Shown: positions 1 to 7,306, counted from the first letter of the stretch. The stretch is DNA of 8,380 nt from CAVOBC01 sp963693635 (GCA_963693635.1 CAVOBC010000211.1:1-8380), one strand, 5' to 3'. Translations and numbers: made by a program. The notes: generated from the letters alone by a model not told the origin.

Positions 1-2
1 AA

Positions 3-809
3 ACAGCAACACGCGGGCACTACGACGATCATCCGTTCGAGTTTCTGACGCCCACAGACGAGGCGAACATTGAGGCCCAGCAACCACCGGCCTTTGCGAG
101 ATTCGCTGGTGCCTGCCTGCAACCGGGCGATCACGTTGCTGATGTCGGGTGTGGGCCCGGCAGGGCGAGCCTCTACCTTGCTCGCCTCGGGCACGACGCC
201 GTCTGCATCGACCTTTCCCTGGCGTCGCTGCAACTCGCTCGACACCGCGCACCGACAAATCGATACATCAACGCGTCCAATCTCAATCTGCCGGTCGCAT
301 CCGAGAGCTTCGACGCCGTGATCTCGGACGGCGTCATCCACCACACGCCGGACCCAAGGCTGGCGCTCTGCGAAAACCTTCGACTACTGCGCCCGGGGGG
401 CCGCCTCTACCTTGCGGTGTACCGCCGCGACAGCTACTACTACCACCTCTTTACGCGCCTCGGTCCGCTTATTAGAAAACTCGAAGCCCATCCCGCCAGT
501 CGCTGGCTGATCACCGGCGTGGCACTGCCCGTCTACTACCTGGTCCACCTCATCAAATCCCGGGGACGACGGTCCTACGCGGGCGCGCGGAGCTTCTTCT
601 ACGATTACATCATCACCCCCCAGGCATCGTTCCACTCAAGCGATGAGATCCACCGGTGGGTCTCCGCGGCCGGCGCTAAGGTCATTGACTACGTGCCCCG
701 GGTCGGCAACACCGTGCATGCCTTCACCATCGCCAAGCGTCAGGTTGGAAAGGACAACCCTGGACCGGATCAGGACAGCACAGATCAGGTCGCCAGGGAT
801 CACGCGTGA
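3..809 (+). CDS. Class I SAM-dependent methyltransferase, 5'-truncated by the window edge
   Basis: The frame is open from the left edge to a TGA at 807-809, giving 268 residues with no start in view. A glycine-rich SAM-binding motif I (DVGCGPG) is encoded at 141-161. A post-I acidic residue follows in VCIDLS, and a motif IV-like stretch (FDAVISDGVIHHTPDP) lies at 309-356. An N-terminal HYDDHPFEF segment resembles those seen before the Rossmann fold in UbiE/Methyltransf_11-type enzymes. The C-terminal part has an insert with a hydrophobic stretch (WLITGVALPVYYLVHLI) that may sit on a membrane, then a region with SSDEIHRWVSAAGAK that fits the usual end of the fold. The family methylates small molecules, sugars or lipids; the substrate cannot be read here. 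Beside glycosyltransferase and sugar-nucleotide genes, a role in glycan or lipid-carrier modification is an inference. It converges with the GT2 gene, with a 26-nt gap. An internal ATG at 318 is not the start, because motif I lies upstream of it. Confidence 0.85.
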   Translation, partial: TATRGHYDDHPFEFLTPTDEANIEAQQPPAFARFAGACLQPGDHVADVGCGPGRASLYLARLGHDAVCIDLSLASLQLARHRAPTNRYINASNLNLPVASESFDAVISDGVIHHTPDPRLALCENLRLLRPGGRLYLAVYRRDSYYYHLFTRLGPLIRKLEAHPASRWLITGVALPVYYLVHLIKSRGRRSYAGARSFFYDYIITPQASFHSSDEIHRWVSAAGAKVIDYVPRVGNTVHAFTIAKRQVGKDNPGPDQDSTDQVARDHA

Positions 810-835
810 GGGGGTCAGGTTGAATGAATCGCGAT

Positions 836-1576
836 TCAGCGAAACAGCCATTGTGGCAGCTTTCGCAGCGGTTTCATCATCAGGGTCCACGGCCGTGGCG
901 CAAGATCATTGACCCGCCACGCAGCCCGATCCATCCGGTTGGCACGAAACCGGGCTAACAGACTCCGGTTGCTAACACCACCGGTGCGCATGTGGACCAG
1001 AACATCGGGAATGTAGGCGACCCGGACCCGCTCTTTGACAAGAAACCGAAGCATCGATTCATAGTCGGCGGCGGTGCCGAGGTCCGTGCGAAACACACCC
1101 AGCCGTTCGTAGGCGCTGCGACGCACGAAAAACGTCGGATGTGGCGGCATCCAACCGCGATAGAAAAGGCCCGCGCTGTACGCGCCGGAGCGCCAACGGC
1201 GCACAGGTCGCCGGTCGACATTCTCGTAGACAAGATCGCCATAGGTTACGTCGATCGCCGGGTCTGCGAACGCGTCTATTACCTTGTCGAGTACCTGCGC
1301 ATGTGGGTAGCGATCATCTGCATTCAGCGTTCCGATGATGTCGCCCGACGCCGCCGCGATCCCCTTGTTGATCGCGTCATAAAGCCCGCCATCCGGTCCA
1401 GACAATAGGCAACGTCCCGGGCGTGCCGCCGCATTGACCACAGCACCCGTGCCGTCAGTCGAGGCACCATCGACAACGATGTGTTCGCAGTCGCGCTGCG
1501 CATCAATGCTTGCAAGGCACGCGCGAATCGTCGCCGAGGCATTGAGAGAAGCGGTGACAATGGAAACCGAGGGCAT
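836..1576 (-). CDS. Family 2 glycosyltransferase (WcaE-like)
   Basis: This encodes a 246-residue cytoplasmic glycosyltransferase of the GT-A fold (Glycos_transf_2), which transfers a sugar from a nucleotide-sugar donor to a growing glycan, usually on a lipid carrier. Residues 6-14 (IVTASLNAS) form the first nucleotide-binding strand. Residues 34-43 (VVDGASTDGT) are the hallmark GT2 segment. GLYDAINKGI at 64-73 and NADD at 85-88, the metal-binding DxD equivalent, follow in the expected order. PHPTFFVRR at 145-153 and the AADYE acidic residue near 171 complete the catalytic part. No transmembrane segment is obvious, and the length is normal for short GT2 enzymes of polysaccharide loci. A TTG lies directly upstream at 1579, but the ATG at 1576 is preferred because GAGG sits 7 nt before it. 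Donor and acceptor are unknown; similarity to the colanic acid enzyme WcaE is a family-level impression. It is divergent from cysD and convergent with the methyltransferase gene. Confidence 0.88.
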   Translation of the reverse strand: MPSVSIVTASLNASATIRACLASIDAQRDCEHIVVDGASTDGTGAVVNAAARPGRCLLSGPDGGLYDAINKGIAAASGDIIGTLNADDRYPHAQVLDKVIDAFADPAIDVTYGDLVYENVDRRPVRRWRSGAYSAGLFYRGWMPPHPTFFVRRSAYERLGVFRTDLGTAADYESMLRFLVKERVRVAYIPDVLVHMRTGGVSNRSLLARFRANRMDRAAWRVNDLAPRPWTLMMKPLRKLPQWLFR

Positions 1577-1583
1577 CAACAGG

Positions 1584-1587
1584 CCTC
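1584..1587 (-). promoter_or_regulatory. Ribosome binding site of the GT2 gene
   Basis: GAGG on the minus strand lies 7 nt before the ATG at 1576 and only 4 nt before the TTG at 1579. This favours the ATG as the start. Confidence 0.45.
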
Positions 1588-1766
1588 GAGGGCGGGTTCT
1601 TTCATTCTAGCGCCGTGCGCCGCCCTTTGTACCCGCTGTCGCGCGCCGCGCCGATTCAAGGACGGCAGCGCTACAGGTGTTGCGCAGATGCCGCTCCTGC
1701 AGCGTTCCAGGACACCTCTGCAAGCCAGCATCAGGGGCGGACGGTGCCGCGTCCAGAGCATTCGGG

Positions 1767-1772
1767 TATATT
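1767..1772 (+). promoter_or_regulatory. Possible -10 element of the cysD-cysNC operon
   Basis: TATATT differs from the sigma-70 -10 consensus at one position and stands out in GC-rich surroundings 30 nt before the cysD start. No good -35 hexamer lies at 16-18 bp upstream. That would fit an activator-dependent promoter such as the CysB-controlled cys promoters of enterobacteria, but no CysB site can be recognised by eye. Confidence 0.35.
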
Positions 1773-1787
1773 ACGCATCCCCTTTTC

Positions 1788-1792
1788 TGAGG
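1788..1792 (+). promoter_or_regulatory. Ribosome binding site that sets the cysD start
   Basis: TGAGG is placed 9 nt before the ATG at 1802. It supports that start over the much longer open frame reaching back to 1481, which has no CysD similarity upstream of 1802. Confidence 0.6.
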
Positions 1793-1801
1793 CGGTTCCC
1801 C

Positions 1802-2710
1802 ATGGCGGACTATCAACTAACGCACCTCAAGGAGCTAGAGGCCGAGAGCATTCACATCATCCGTGAAGTCGCGGCGGAATTCGACAATCCGGTGATGCTG
1901 TACTCCGTTGGGAAGGACTCAGCCGTAATGCTGCGCCTGGCGCTCAAGGCCTTCTTTCCCGGCAAGCTGCCATTCCCGTTGATGCATGTGGACACGACGT
2001 GGAAATTCCGGGAAATGATCGAATTTCGCGACCGCTTCACCAAGGAAAACGACCTGGAGTTGATCGTGTATATCAATCAGGACGGTGTCGATGCAGGCGT
2101 CGGCCCGTTCACGCACGGCAGCGAAAAGCACACAGACATCATGAAGACGCAGGGATTGAAGGACGCCCTCGACAAATACCAGTTCAACGCCGTTTTCGGC
2201 GGAGGCCGTCGCGACGAGGAGAAATCACGGGCCAAGGAGCGCGTTTACTCCTTCCGCGACCACAACCACCATTGGGACCCCAAGAATCAACGCCCTGAGC
2301 TGTGGAATATCTACAACAGCGAACATAACAAAGGCGAGGAGATTCGTGTTTTCCCCTTGTCCAACTGGACTGAGCTCGACATCTGGCAGTACATCTATAT
2401 GGAAGAGATTCCGATTGTGCCGCTCTATTACGCCAAGTCCAGACCCGTGGTCGAGCGCGGTGGCACACTGATCATGGTCGACGATGACCGGATGCCACTT
2501 GAACCCGGCGAAGAGCCTCAGATGAAAAAGGTTCGCTTCCGCACACTCGGTTGCTACCCCCTCACCGGGGCGGTCGAGTCCGAGGCCGATACCCTGCCCC
2601 AGATCATCCAGGAGATGTTGCTAACCACAACCTCAGAACGCCAGGGACGACTGATCGACCACGATCAGTCGGGCTCAATGGAGCAGAAGAAAAAAGAAGG
2701 CTACTTCTAG
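1802..2710 (+). CDS. cysD: Sulfate adenylyltransferase subunit 2 (CysD)
   Basis: CysD is the catalytic subunit of the heterodimeric ATP sulfurylase. With the GTPase CysN it converts sulfate and ATP to adenosine 5'-phosphosulfate (APS) and pyrophosphate in the cytoplasm. The predicted protein has 302 residues, the same length as Escherichia coli CysD. It carries the PP-loop of the ATP pyrophosphatase superfamily at 35-40 (SVGKDS), the MHVDTTWKFREM segment at 61-72, the basic GGGRRDEEKSRAKER block at 133-147, FPLSNWTELDIWQYI at 184-198, and the TLGCYPLTGA motif at 248-257. The tail ends in KKKEGYF, typical of the family. The start at 1802 gives the usual MADYQLTHLKELE N-terminus and has a well-placed ribosome binding site. 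cysNC follows on the same strand after 71 nt with no visible terminator, so the two are very likely cotranscribed. The same protein is called NodP where it supplies sulfation of Nod factors. Confidence 0.97.
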   Translation: MADYQLTHLKELEAESIHIIREVAAEFDNPVMLYSVGKDSAVMLRLALKAFFPGKLPFPLMHVDTTWKFREMIEFRDRFTKENDLELIVYINQDGVDAGVGPFTHGSEKHTDIMKTQGLKDALDKYQFNAVFGGGRRDEEKSRAKERVYSFRDHNHHWDPKNQRPELWNIYNSEHNKGEEIRVFPLSNWTELDIWQYIYMEEIPIVPLYYAKSRPVVERGGTLIMVDDDRMPLEPGEEPQMKKVRFRTLGCYPLTGAVESEADTLPQIIQEMLLTTTSERQGRLIDHDQSGSMEQKKKEGYF

Positions 2711-2767
2711 CTCGTGCTCAGGCGGAGCAGAAACTGGCTCACGCTTGACTAGACCGAACCACCTCCC

Positions 2768-2771
2768 AGGA
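2768..2771 (+). promoter_or_regulatory. Ribosome binding site of cysNC
   Basis: AGGA lies 10 nt before the ATG at 2782, slightly far but usable. The 71-nt cysD-cysNC spacer shows no hairpin followed by T residues, so no terminator is indicated. Confidence 0.4.
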
Positions 2772-2781
2772 CACGCTTTCC

Positions 2782-4698
2782 ATGTCACATCAGTCTGAGC
2801 TTATCAGCACCGACATCACCGAATACCTGAAACAGCACGAACAGAAAGAGTTGCTGCGCCTGCTCACCTGCGGCAGCGTTGACGACGGCAAGAGCACGCT
2901 GATCGGGCGACTTCTGCATGACTCGCACCTGATCCTTGATGACCAACTCGCTGCCATCAAGGCGGACTCGGCGCGCGTCGGAACCGTCGAGGGCGGCCTT
3001 GACCTCGCTTTGTTAGTCGACGGTTTGCAGGCGGAGCGCGAGCAAGGCATCACGATTGATATCGGGTACCGCTACTTCTCGACCGCCAAACGCAAGTTCA
3101 TCATCGCCGATTGTCCGGGCCACGAGCAGTACACACGCAACATGGCGACCGGCGCGTCGACCTGCGATCTCGCGATCATCCTCGTTGACGCGCGGCATGG
3201 CGTGCTGACCCAAACGCGTCGCCACACCTTCATTGCATCGTTGCTCGGCATCAAGCACGTCATTGTCGCAATCAACAAGATGGACCTCGTTGAATTCGAC
3301 GAAGACGTCTATCAGGAGATCAAGAGCGACTTCGCTGCATTCTCGAGCAAGCTCGACATCGTCGACCTTCGCTACCTGCCGATGTCGGCCCTCGAAGGCG
3401 ACAACGTCGTCGGTAAGAGCGACAAGATGCCCTGGTATGAGGGTGCGCCACTCATGACGATGCTCGAGAACATACAGATTGTCTCCGACAAGAACCTGAA
3501 CGACTTCCGTTTTCCTGTCCAGTATGTGAACCGCCCCAACCTCAACTTTCGCGGATACTGCGGCACCGTCGCGTCCGGCCTGATCCGCAAGGGCGACGAG
3601 GTCATGGTTCTGCCTTCGCGCAAGACCAGCCGGATCAAGAAGATCGTCACCTACGAGGGGGAACTCGCAGAAGCGTTCCCGCCACAATCGGTGACATTGA
3701 CGCTTGAGGATGAGATCGATATCAGCCGCGGCGACATGATCATCCACCCAAAGAACACGCCCTACTTTTCCGACCGGCTGGACGCGCACGTGGTGTGGAT
3801 GTCAGACACGCCGATGACCGTCGGCAAGCAGTATCTGTTCAAGCAAGCGACGCGCAAATCCACCGGCTCGATCACCAATATAAGATATCGTATTGATATC
3901 AATACGCTGGACCAACAACCCACGCGCGGACTTGAACTGAACGAGATTGCGCGCTGTGAGGTCATGGTCTCCCAGCGCCTCGCCTTCGATGCCTATAAAG
4001 CGAACCGAACCACCGGTGCGTTCATCATCATCGACCGGCTCACCAACGTGACCGTCGGCGCCGGCATGATCATCGGCACCGGCAACCAGCCTCTGTCCAC
4101 AACCTGGGAGAATGACACCCGAAGCGAGTTGCTGAAGGCCAATGAGAGCCTGATTACACGAGAACAACGCGAAGCGCGATACGGCCAGAAGCCAAAGACA
4201 CTACTCCTGACCGGTCTCTCCGGCGCAGGCAAGAGCACGATCGCTTACTCCCTCGAACGCAAACTCTTCGAGATGGGGCGCTCGGCTGCCGTGCTCGACG
4301 GGGAGAACATGCGACTTGGACCCTCCAGCGACCTGGGTTTCGACAACGATTCGCGCTCCGAGAATGTCAGACGGGGCATCGAGATCGCCAAACTGATGAA
4401 CCATGCGGGCATGCTTGCGATCTGTGCGTTTGTCGCGCCGAGCGAGGTCGTGCGGCAAAAGGCGCGCCAACGTGTGGGTGAGGATTTCCTGCTGGTGCAC
4501 GTGAATGCGCCGCTCGAGGTCTGCAAGGCGCGCACACGGCACGGCGTCTACGAATCCGACCTTGATACGATACCGGGCGTGACTCTGGCCTTTGAAGCGC
4601 CCGTTAGCGCCGATCTAACGCTCAATACCGATCAACTCTCCGTCGACGATAGTGTCGAGGCTCTGATCGGTTTGCTGGAACGCTCAGGCGCTTTCTGA
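2782..4698 (+). CDS. cysNC: Bifunctional sulfate adenylyltransferase subunit 1 / adenylylsulfate kinase (CysN-CysC fusion)
   Basis: This 638-residue protein joins the regulatory GTPase of ATP sulfurylase (CysN) to APS kinase (CysC). GTP hydrolysis drives APS formation by CysD, and the kinase phosphorylates APS to PAPS. The GTPase part has G1 at 31-39 (GSVDDGKST), G3 at 110-114 (DCPGH) and G4 at 165-168 (NKMD), then EF-Tu-like beta-barrel domains to about residue 440. The kinase part begins near 470 with Walker A at 478-485 (GLSGAGKS), then LDGENMRLG near 505-513, DLGF at 517-520 and SENVRRG at 526-532. The wording LDGENMRLG and AFVAPSE, rather than DGDNVRHG and FISP, marks a divergent CysC type known from other CysNC fusions. 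The lid region after HGVY (587-590) is shorter than usual and lacks the Phe of the normal FTG motif, so kinase activity deserves a check. The last 15 nt overlap the convergent rmlD tail. Confidence 0.96.
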   Translation: MSHQSELISTDITEYLKQHEQKELLRLLTCGSVDDGKSTLIGRLLHDSHLILDDQLAAIKADSARVGTVEGGLDLALLVDGLQAEREQGITIDIGYRYFSTAKRKFIIADCPGHEQYTRNMATGASTCDLAIILVDARHGVLTQTRRHTFIASLLGIKHVIVAINKMDLVEFDEDVYQEIKSDFAAFSSKLDIVDLRYLPMSALEGDNVVGKSDKMPWYEGAPLMTMLENIQIVSDKNLNDFRFPVQYVNRPNLNFRGYCGTVASGLIRKGDEVMVLPSRKTSRIKKIVTYEGELAEAFPPQSVTLTLEDEIDISRGDMIIHPKNTPYFSDRLDAHVVWMSDTPMTVGKQYLFKQATRKSTGSITNIRYRIDINTLDQQPTRGLELNEIARCEVMVSQRLAFDAYKANRTTGAFIIIDRLTNVTVGAGMIIGTGNQPLSTTWENDTRSELLKANESLITREQREARYGQKPKTLLLTGLSGAGKSTIAYSLERKLFEMGRSAAVLDGENMRLGPSSDLGFDNDSRSENVRRGIEIAKLMNHAGMLAICAFVAPSEVVRQKARQRVGEDFLLVHVNAPLEVCKARTRHGVYESDLDTIPGVTLAFEAPVSADLTLNTDQLSVDDSVEALIGLLERSGAF

Positions 4699-5586
4699 CG
4701 GCGCGTTGGCAAGCTCATCGATGACCTCTGCAAGTTCGTCTGCGAAAGCCGACTGACTGACACCGTATCGTGCTCGCAGCGATTCGCAATCAAGAACGGA
4801 ATACCGGGGGCGCTGCGCGTCGGTGGGAAAGTCCGCGCTTGTCACCGGCTGGATGTCTGCACCACCGATCACCCCCCGCGCAACGGCCGCGTCGCGAATG
4901 TGGCGCGCGAATCCGTACCAGGTCATCTCGCCGTCGTCCCGATAATGATGAATGCCGGTGCAGGCAATCCCCGACTGCACAACCTGCCAGAGGGCGCGGG
5001 CGAGCGATTTGCTGTGGGTCGGAGAGCCGGTTTGGTCATCAACGACGGAGACCGTCCCGCGTTCTGCCATGAGACGCAACATCGTCAACAGGAAATTTGA
5101 CCGGATGGCCGAATAGATCCACGCGGTCCGCACCACCATTGCCCGCGAGGGCAGACACGACAGCAGCGCTTCTTCGCCCGCAAGTTTGGAGGCCCCATAG
5201 ACATTGATCGGCGCGGTTTGTGCGGACGGCTGATAGGGGGCGACCGCGTCCCCGGCAAAGACAAAGTCCGTGGAGATGTGAATCACCTGCGTTGCGGTAG
5301 CCTGACAGGCGAGCGCGAGGTTGCGTACACCATCTCGATTGACCGCAAAGGCTGCGTCCCGATCCGACTCTGCAGCATCAACGGCCGTGTATGCCCCGCA
5401 GTTGATGATGTAGTCGGGCGTCGCCTCGCTCATTCGACGGGTGATGTCACCCTGACAGGTGAGGTCGAGATCAGCGTGGGCAAGGCCAAGCGCACGCGTC
5501 CCCGGGGGCGTTGCCGCAAGCACCGCCGCGCCCAGTTGTCCGGCCGCGCCCGTCACCCAGACGGTCGTTGGAAGATTACTGGTCAA
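4684..5586 (-). CDS. rmlD: dTDP-4-dehydrorhamnose reductase (RmlD/RfbD)
   Basis: RmlD reduces dTDP-4-dehydro-L-rhamnose with NAD(P)H, the last step of dTDP-L-rhamnose synthesis, in the cytoplasm. The 300-residue product is an extended short-chain dehydrogenase. It has the nucleotide-binding VTGAAGQLG at 11-19, NCGAYTAVD at 62-70, STDFVF at 105-110, the catalytic Tyr130-x3-Lys134 pair (YGASK), DQTGSPT at 184-190, and the RPRYSVLD block at 259-266 typical of RmlD. No ATG or GTG gives a sensible N-terminus. The TTG at 5586 does, and it overlaps the ugd stop as TTGA, so translation is probably coupled to ugd. No clear Shine-Dalgarno sequence precedes it. rmlA, rmlB and rmlC are absent from the window and must lie elsewhere if the pathway is complete. 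The 3' end overlaps cysNC tail to tail by 15 nt. Confidence 0.93.
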   Translation of the reverse strand: MTSNLPTTVWVTGAAGQLGAAVLAATPPGTRALGLAHADLDLTCQGDITRRMSEATPDYIINCGAYTAVDAAESDRDAAFAVNRDGVRNLALACQATATQVIHISTDFVFAGDAVAPYQPSAQTAPINVYGASKLAGEEALLSCLPSRAMVVRTAWIYSAIRSNFLLTMLRLMAERGTVSVVDDQTGSPTHSKSLARALWQVVQSGIACTGIHHYRDDGEMTWYGFARHIRDAAVARGVIGGADIQPVTSADFPTDAQRPRYSVLDCESLRARYGVSQSAFADELAEVIDELANAPSESA

Positions 5587-6935
5587 ACGACGAGAGAACC
5601 ACGCCCGATGCCGGCATACCGCAATCCATACCTCGCGAGCATGTCGATGTCGTAGAGATTGCGCCCGTCAAACACAATGCCCGTGCCAAGCGCACTTGCG
5701 ACGCGCGTAAAGTCAGGCTGACGGAATTCCTTCCACTCGGTCAGGACGAGCAGTGCGTCGGCCCCCGTGAGTGCATCGTAGGAGCGCTCTACAAACGAAA
5801 CCCTGCCGTCGTTGGTCCATTCCGGATCGAGCGAATCGCGTACATTCGCGGCGGCCTTCGGGCCATAAGCAACAACGCGGCCACCGCACGTGACCAACTC
5901 GCGAATGATCTCCAGCGCCGGGGCCTCACGCACGTCATCGGTGTCTGGTTTGAACGACAAGCCCCAGATCGCGAAGGTCTTGCCATCCAGGTTGTCGCCA
6001 AACTCTGCCTTCAATTTCTGGACCAGCACGGTTTTCTGCACCTGATTGCGGCTGTCGACGGCCCGAATGATGCCCGCGTCAATCCCGACATTTTCCGCCA
6101 TCGCGATCAGCGCCCTGACGTCTTTTGGAAAGCAGGACCCGCCATACCCAACGCCCGGGTATATGAATGAAAAACCAATCCGCGGATCCGACCCAATGCC
6201 TTTTCTGACGCTCTCGACGTCCACACCCAGGTGGTCGCACATCGCCGCAATCTCGTTCATGAAGGAGATCTTGGTCGCCAACATGGCGTTGGCAGCGTAC
6301 TTGGTCATCTCGGCGTCACGGATGCCCATGAACTGGAGCTTGTCGTGGTTGCGTGAGAACGGCGCATACAACTGGCGCATCCTGGTCCGGCTGGACGCGT
6401 CGTCAGGGTCAGCACCGACGACGATGCGATCAGGGGACATGAAATCGCCAACCGCATCACCTTCTTTCAGAAACTCGGGATTGCTGACGACACGGAAGGG
6501 CACTTGTTCCCCGCGCTCGGCCAAAACCTCATCAATGGCCACCCGAACTTTGTCGGCCGTACCCACCGGCATCGTCGACTTCGTTACGACGGTGATCTCA
6601 TGTTCCAGGATGCGACCGATTGAGCGAGCGACCGCGAGGACATGGCTGAGATCCGCGCTGCCATCTTCCTGCGGCGGCGTGCCAACGGCGATCATCACGA
6701 CCTCAGAGCCCTCAAGCGCCCCGGCATAGTCGCTCGTGAAGACCATCCGGCCAGACTCGCTATTGCCTTGGATCAAGGCCTCAAGGCCCGGTTCGTGGAT
6801 GGGAACAGAGCCTCCCCGCAACAGGGACAAACGGGTCTCGTCAACGTCGACGCAGGCAACCTGGTTGCCCATTTCGGCGAAACACGCCCCTGTCACAAGG
6901 CCTACGTAGCCTGCACCTACAATCGTGATCTTCAT
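5583..6935 (-). CDS. ugd: UDP-glucose 6-dehydrogenase
   Basis: The enzyme oxidises UDP-glucose to UDP-glucuronate using two NAD+, supplying an acidic sugar for capsule, exopolysaccharide or LPS. The 450 residues match the usual length of the bacterial family. Residues 7-16 (GAGYVGLVTG) form the N-terminal Rossmann NAD site with Asp30 at the end of the second strand. GTPPQEDGSADL at 85-96, STMPVGT at 120-126 and NPEFLKEGDA at 152-161 follow. TKYAANAMLATKISFMNE at 211-228 holds the central-helix lysine. The catalytic Cys268 lies in GYGGSCFPKDVRAL, and WGLSFKPDTDDVREAP at 324-339 marks the C-terminal domain. The ATG at 6935 is supported by AAGGA on the minus strand at 6945-6941, 5 nt upstream. 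It is the first gene of a two-gene unit with rmlD, with a 4-nt overlap. A GDP-mannose dehydrogenase is a weaker alternative, as the sequence follows the UDP-glucose enzymes throughout. Confidence 0.95.
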   Translation of the reverse strand: MKITIVGAGYVGLVTGACFAEMGNQVACVDVDETRLSLLRGGSVPIHEPGLEALIQGNSESGRMVFTSDYAGALEGSEVVMIAVGTPPQEDGSADLSHVLAVARSIGRILEHEITVVTKSTMPVGTADKVRVAIDEVLAERGEQVPFRVVSNPEFLKEGDAVGDFMSPDRIVVGADPDDASSRTRMRQLYAPFSRNHDKLQFMGIRDAEMTKYAANAMLATKISFMNEIAAMCDHLGVDVESVRKGIGSDPRIGFSFIYPGVGYGGSCFPKDVRALIAMAENVGIDAGIIRAVDSRNQVQKTVLVQKLKAEFGDNLDGKTFAIWGLSFKPDTDDVREAPALEIIRELVTCGGRVVAYGPKAAANVRDSLDPEWTNDGRVSFVERSYDALTGADALLVLTEWKEFRQPDFTRVASALGTGIVFDGRNLYDIDMLARYGLRYAGIGRGSLVV

Positions 6936-6940
6936 TGCAT

Positions 6941-6945
6941 TCCTT
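6941..6945 (-). promoter_or_regulatory. Ribosome binding site of ugd
   Basis: AAGGA on the minus strand lies 5 nt before the ugd ATG. It confirms the start that gives the expected MKITIVGAGYVG N-terminus. Confidence 0.6.
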
Positions 6946-7118
6946 CAGCTCTATCAAGTTCTGACCCGGACGGCCTTCCTGACACTTCTGGACGACAGGT
7001 ATTGCAAACCTCGGCTTACATTCGAGCAATACGGCGCAGTGCCCGGCATCACGCAAGTCGGTGTCGCGAGCCACGCTGATGATCGATGAAGCCAGCCAGG
7101 GGTCGCTCAAGCGCGGGG

Positions 7119-7127
7119 ATTCTATCA
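7119..7127 (-). promoter_or_regulatory. Possible extended -10 promoter element for ugd-rmlD
   Basis: Read on the minus strand this is TGATAGAAT, that is TG-N-TAGAAT, an extended -10 pattern differing from TATAAT at one base. No good -35 hexamer precedes it, which an extended -10 can tolerate. It lies about 180 nt before the ugd start. Confidence 0.35.
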
Positions 7128-7218
7128 TCGGGGGCGATGAGGGTATCGATGCCGATTACTTAGCCTGACAAATGGTTAAGCGAAGGTCGTGCAATGCTGT
7201 TTTGCGGTTCTCCACAAC

Positions 7219-7246
7219 GGTGTGCACCCCCCACGCCGTGCACACC
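7219..7246. repeat. Perfect 9-bp inverted repeat with 10-nt spacer
   Basis: GGTGTGCAC at 7219-7227 is the exact reverse complement of GTGCACACC at 7238-7246. Neither side is followed by a T run, so it does not look like an intrinsic terminator. An operator for a dimeric regulator, or a trace of a mobile element, is possible. Confidence 0.6.
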
Positions 7247-7306
7247 TGGCTTATCGGCTGTGACGAGACTTACGATTTGCTCCTTTTAGATTTGTTAGGG
7301 GGACTC

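Noticed and set aside
1481..1801. Long in-frame extension upstream of cysD
   Set aside because: The added 107 residues have no CysD similarity, lie antisense to the GT2 gene, and the ATG at 1802 has its own ribosome binding site and gives the normal N-terminus.
3013..3789. 258-residue open frame on the minus strand
   Set aside because: It lies wholly antisense to cysNC, has no recognisable motif, and is a typical shadow frame in GC-rich coding DNA.
5511..6729. Open frames of 219 and 227 residues on the plus strand
   Set aside because: Both lie almost wholly antisense to ugd (the first begins within the rmlD 5' end), have unlikely compositions, and lack any family motif.
6841..7128. 95-residue minus-strand frame covering the ugd upstream region
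   Set aside because: It runs into ugd in another frame, its C-terminal half is a shadow of the MKITIVGAGYVG region, and its N-terminal half resembles nothing known.
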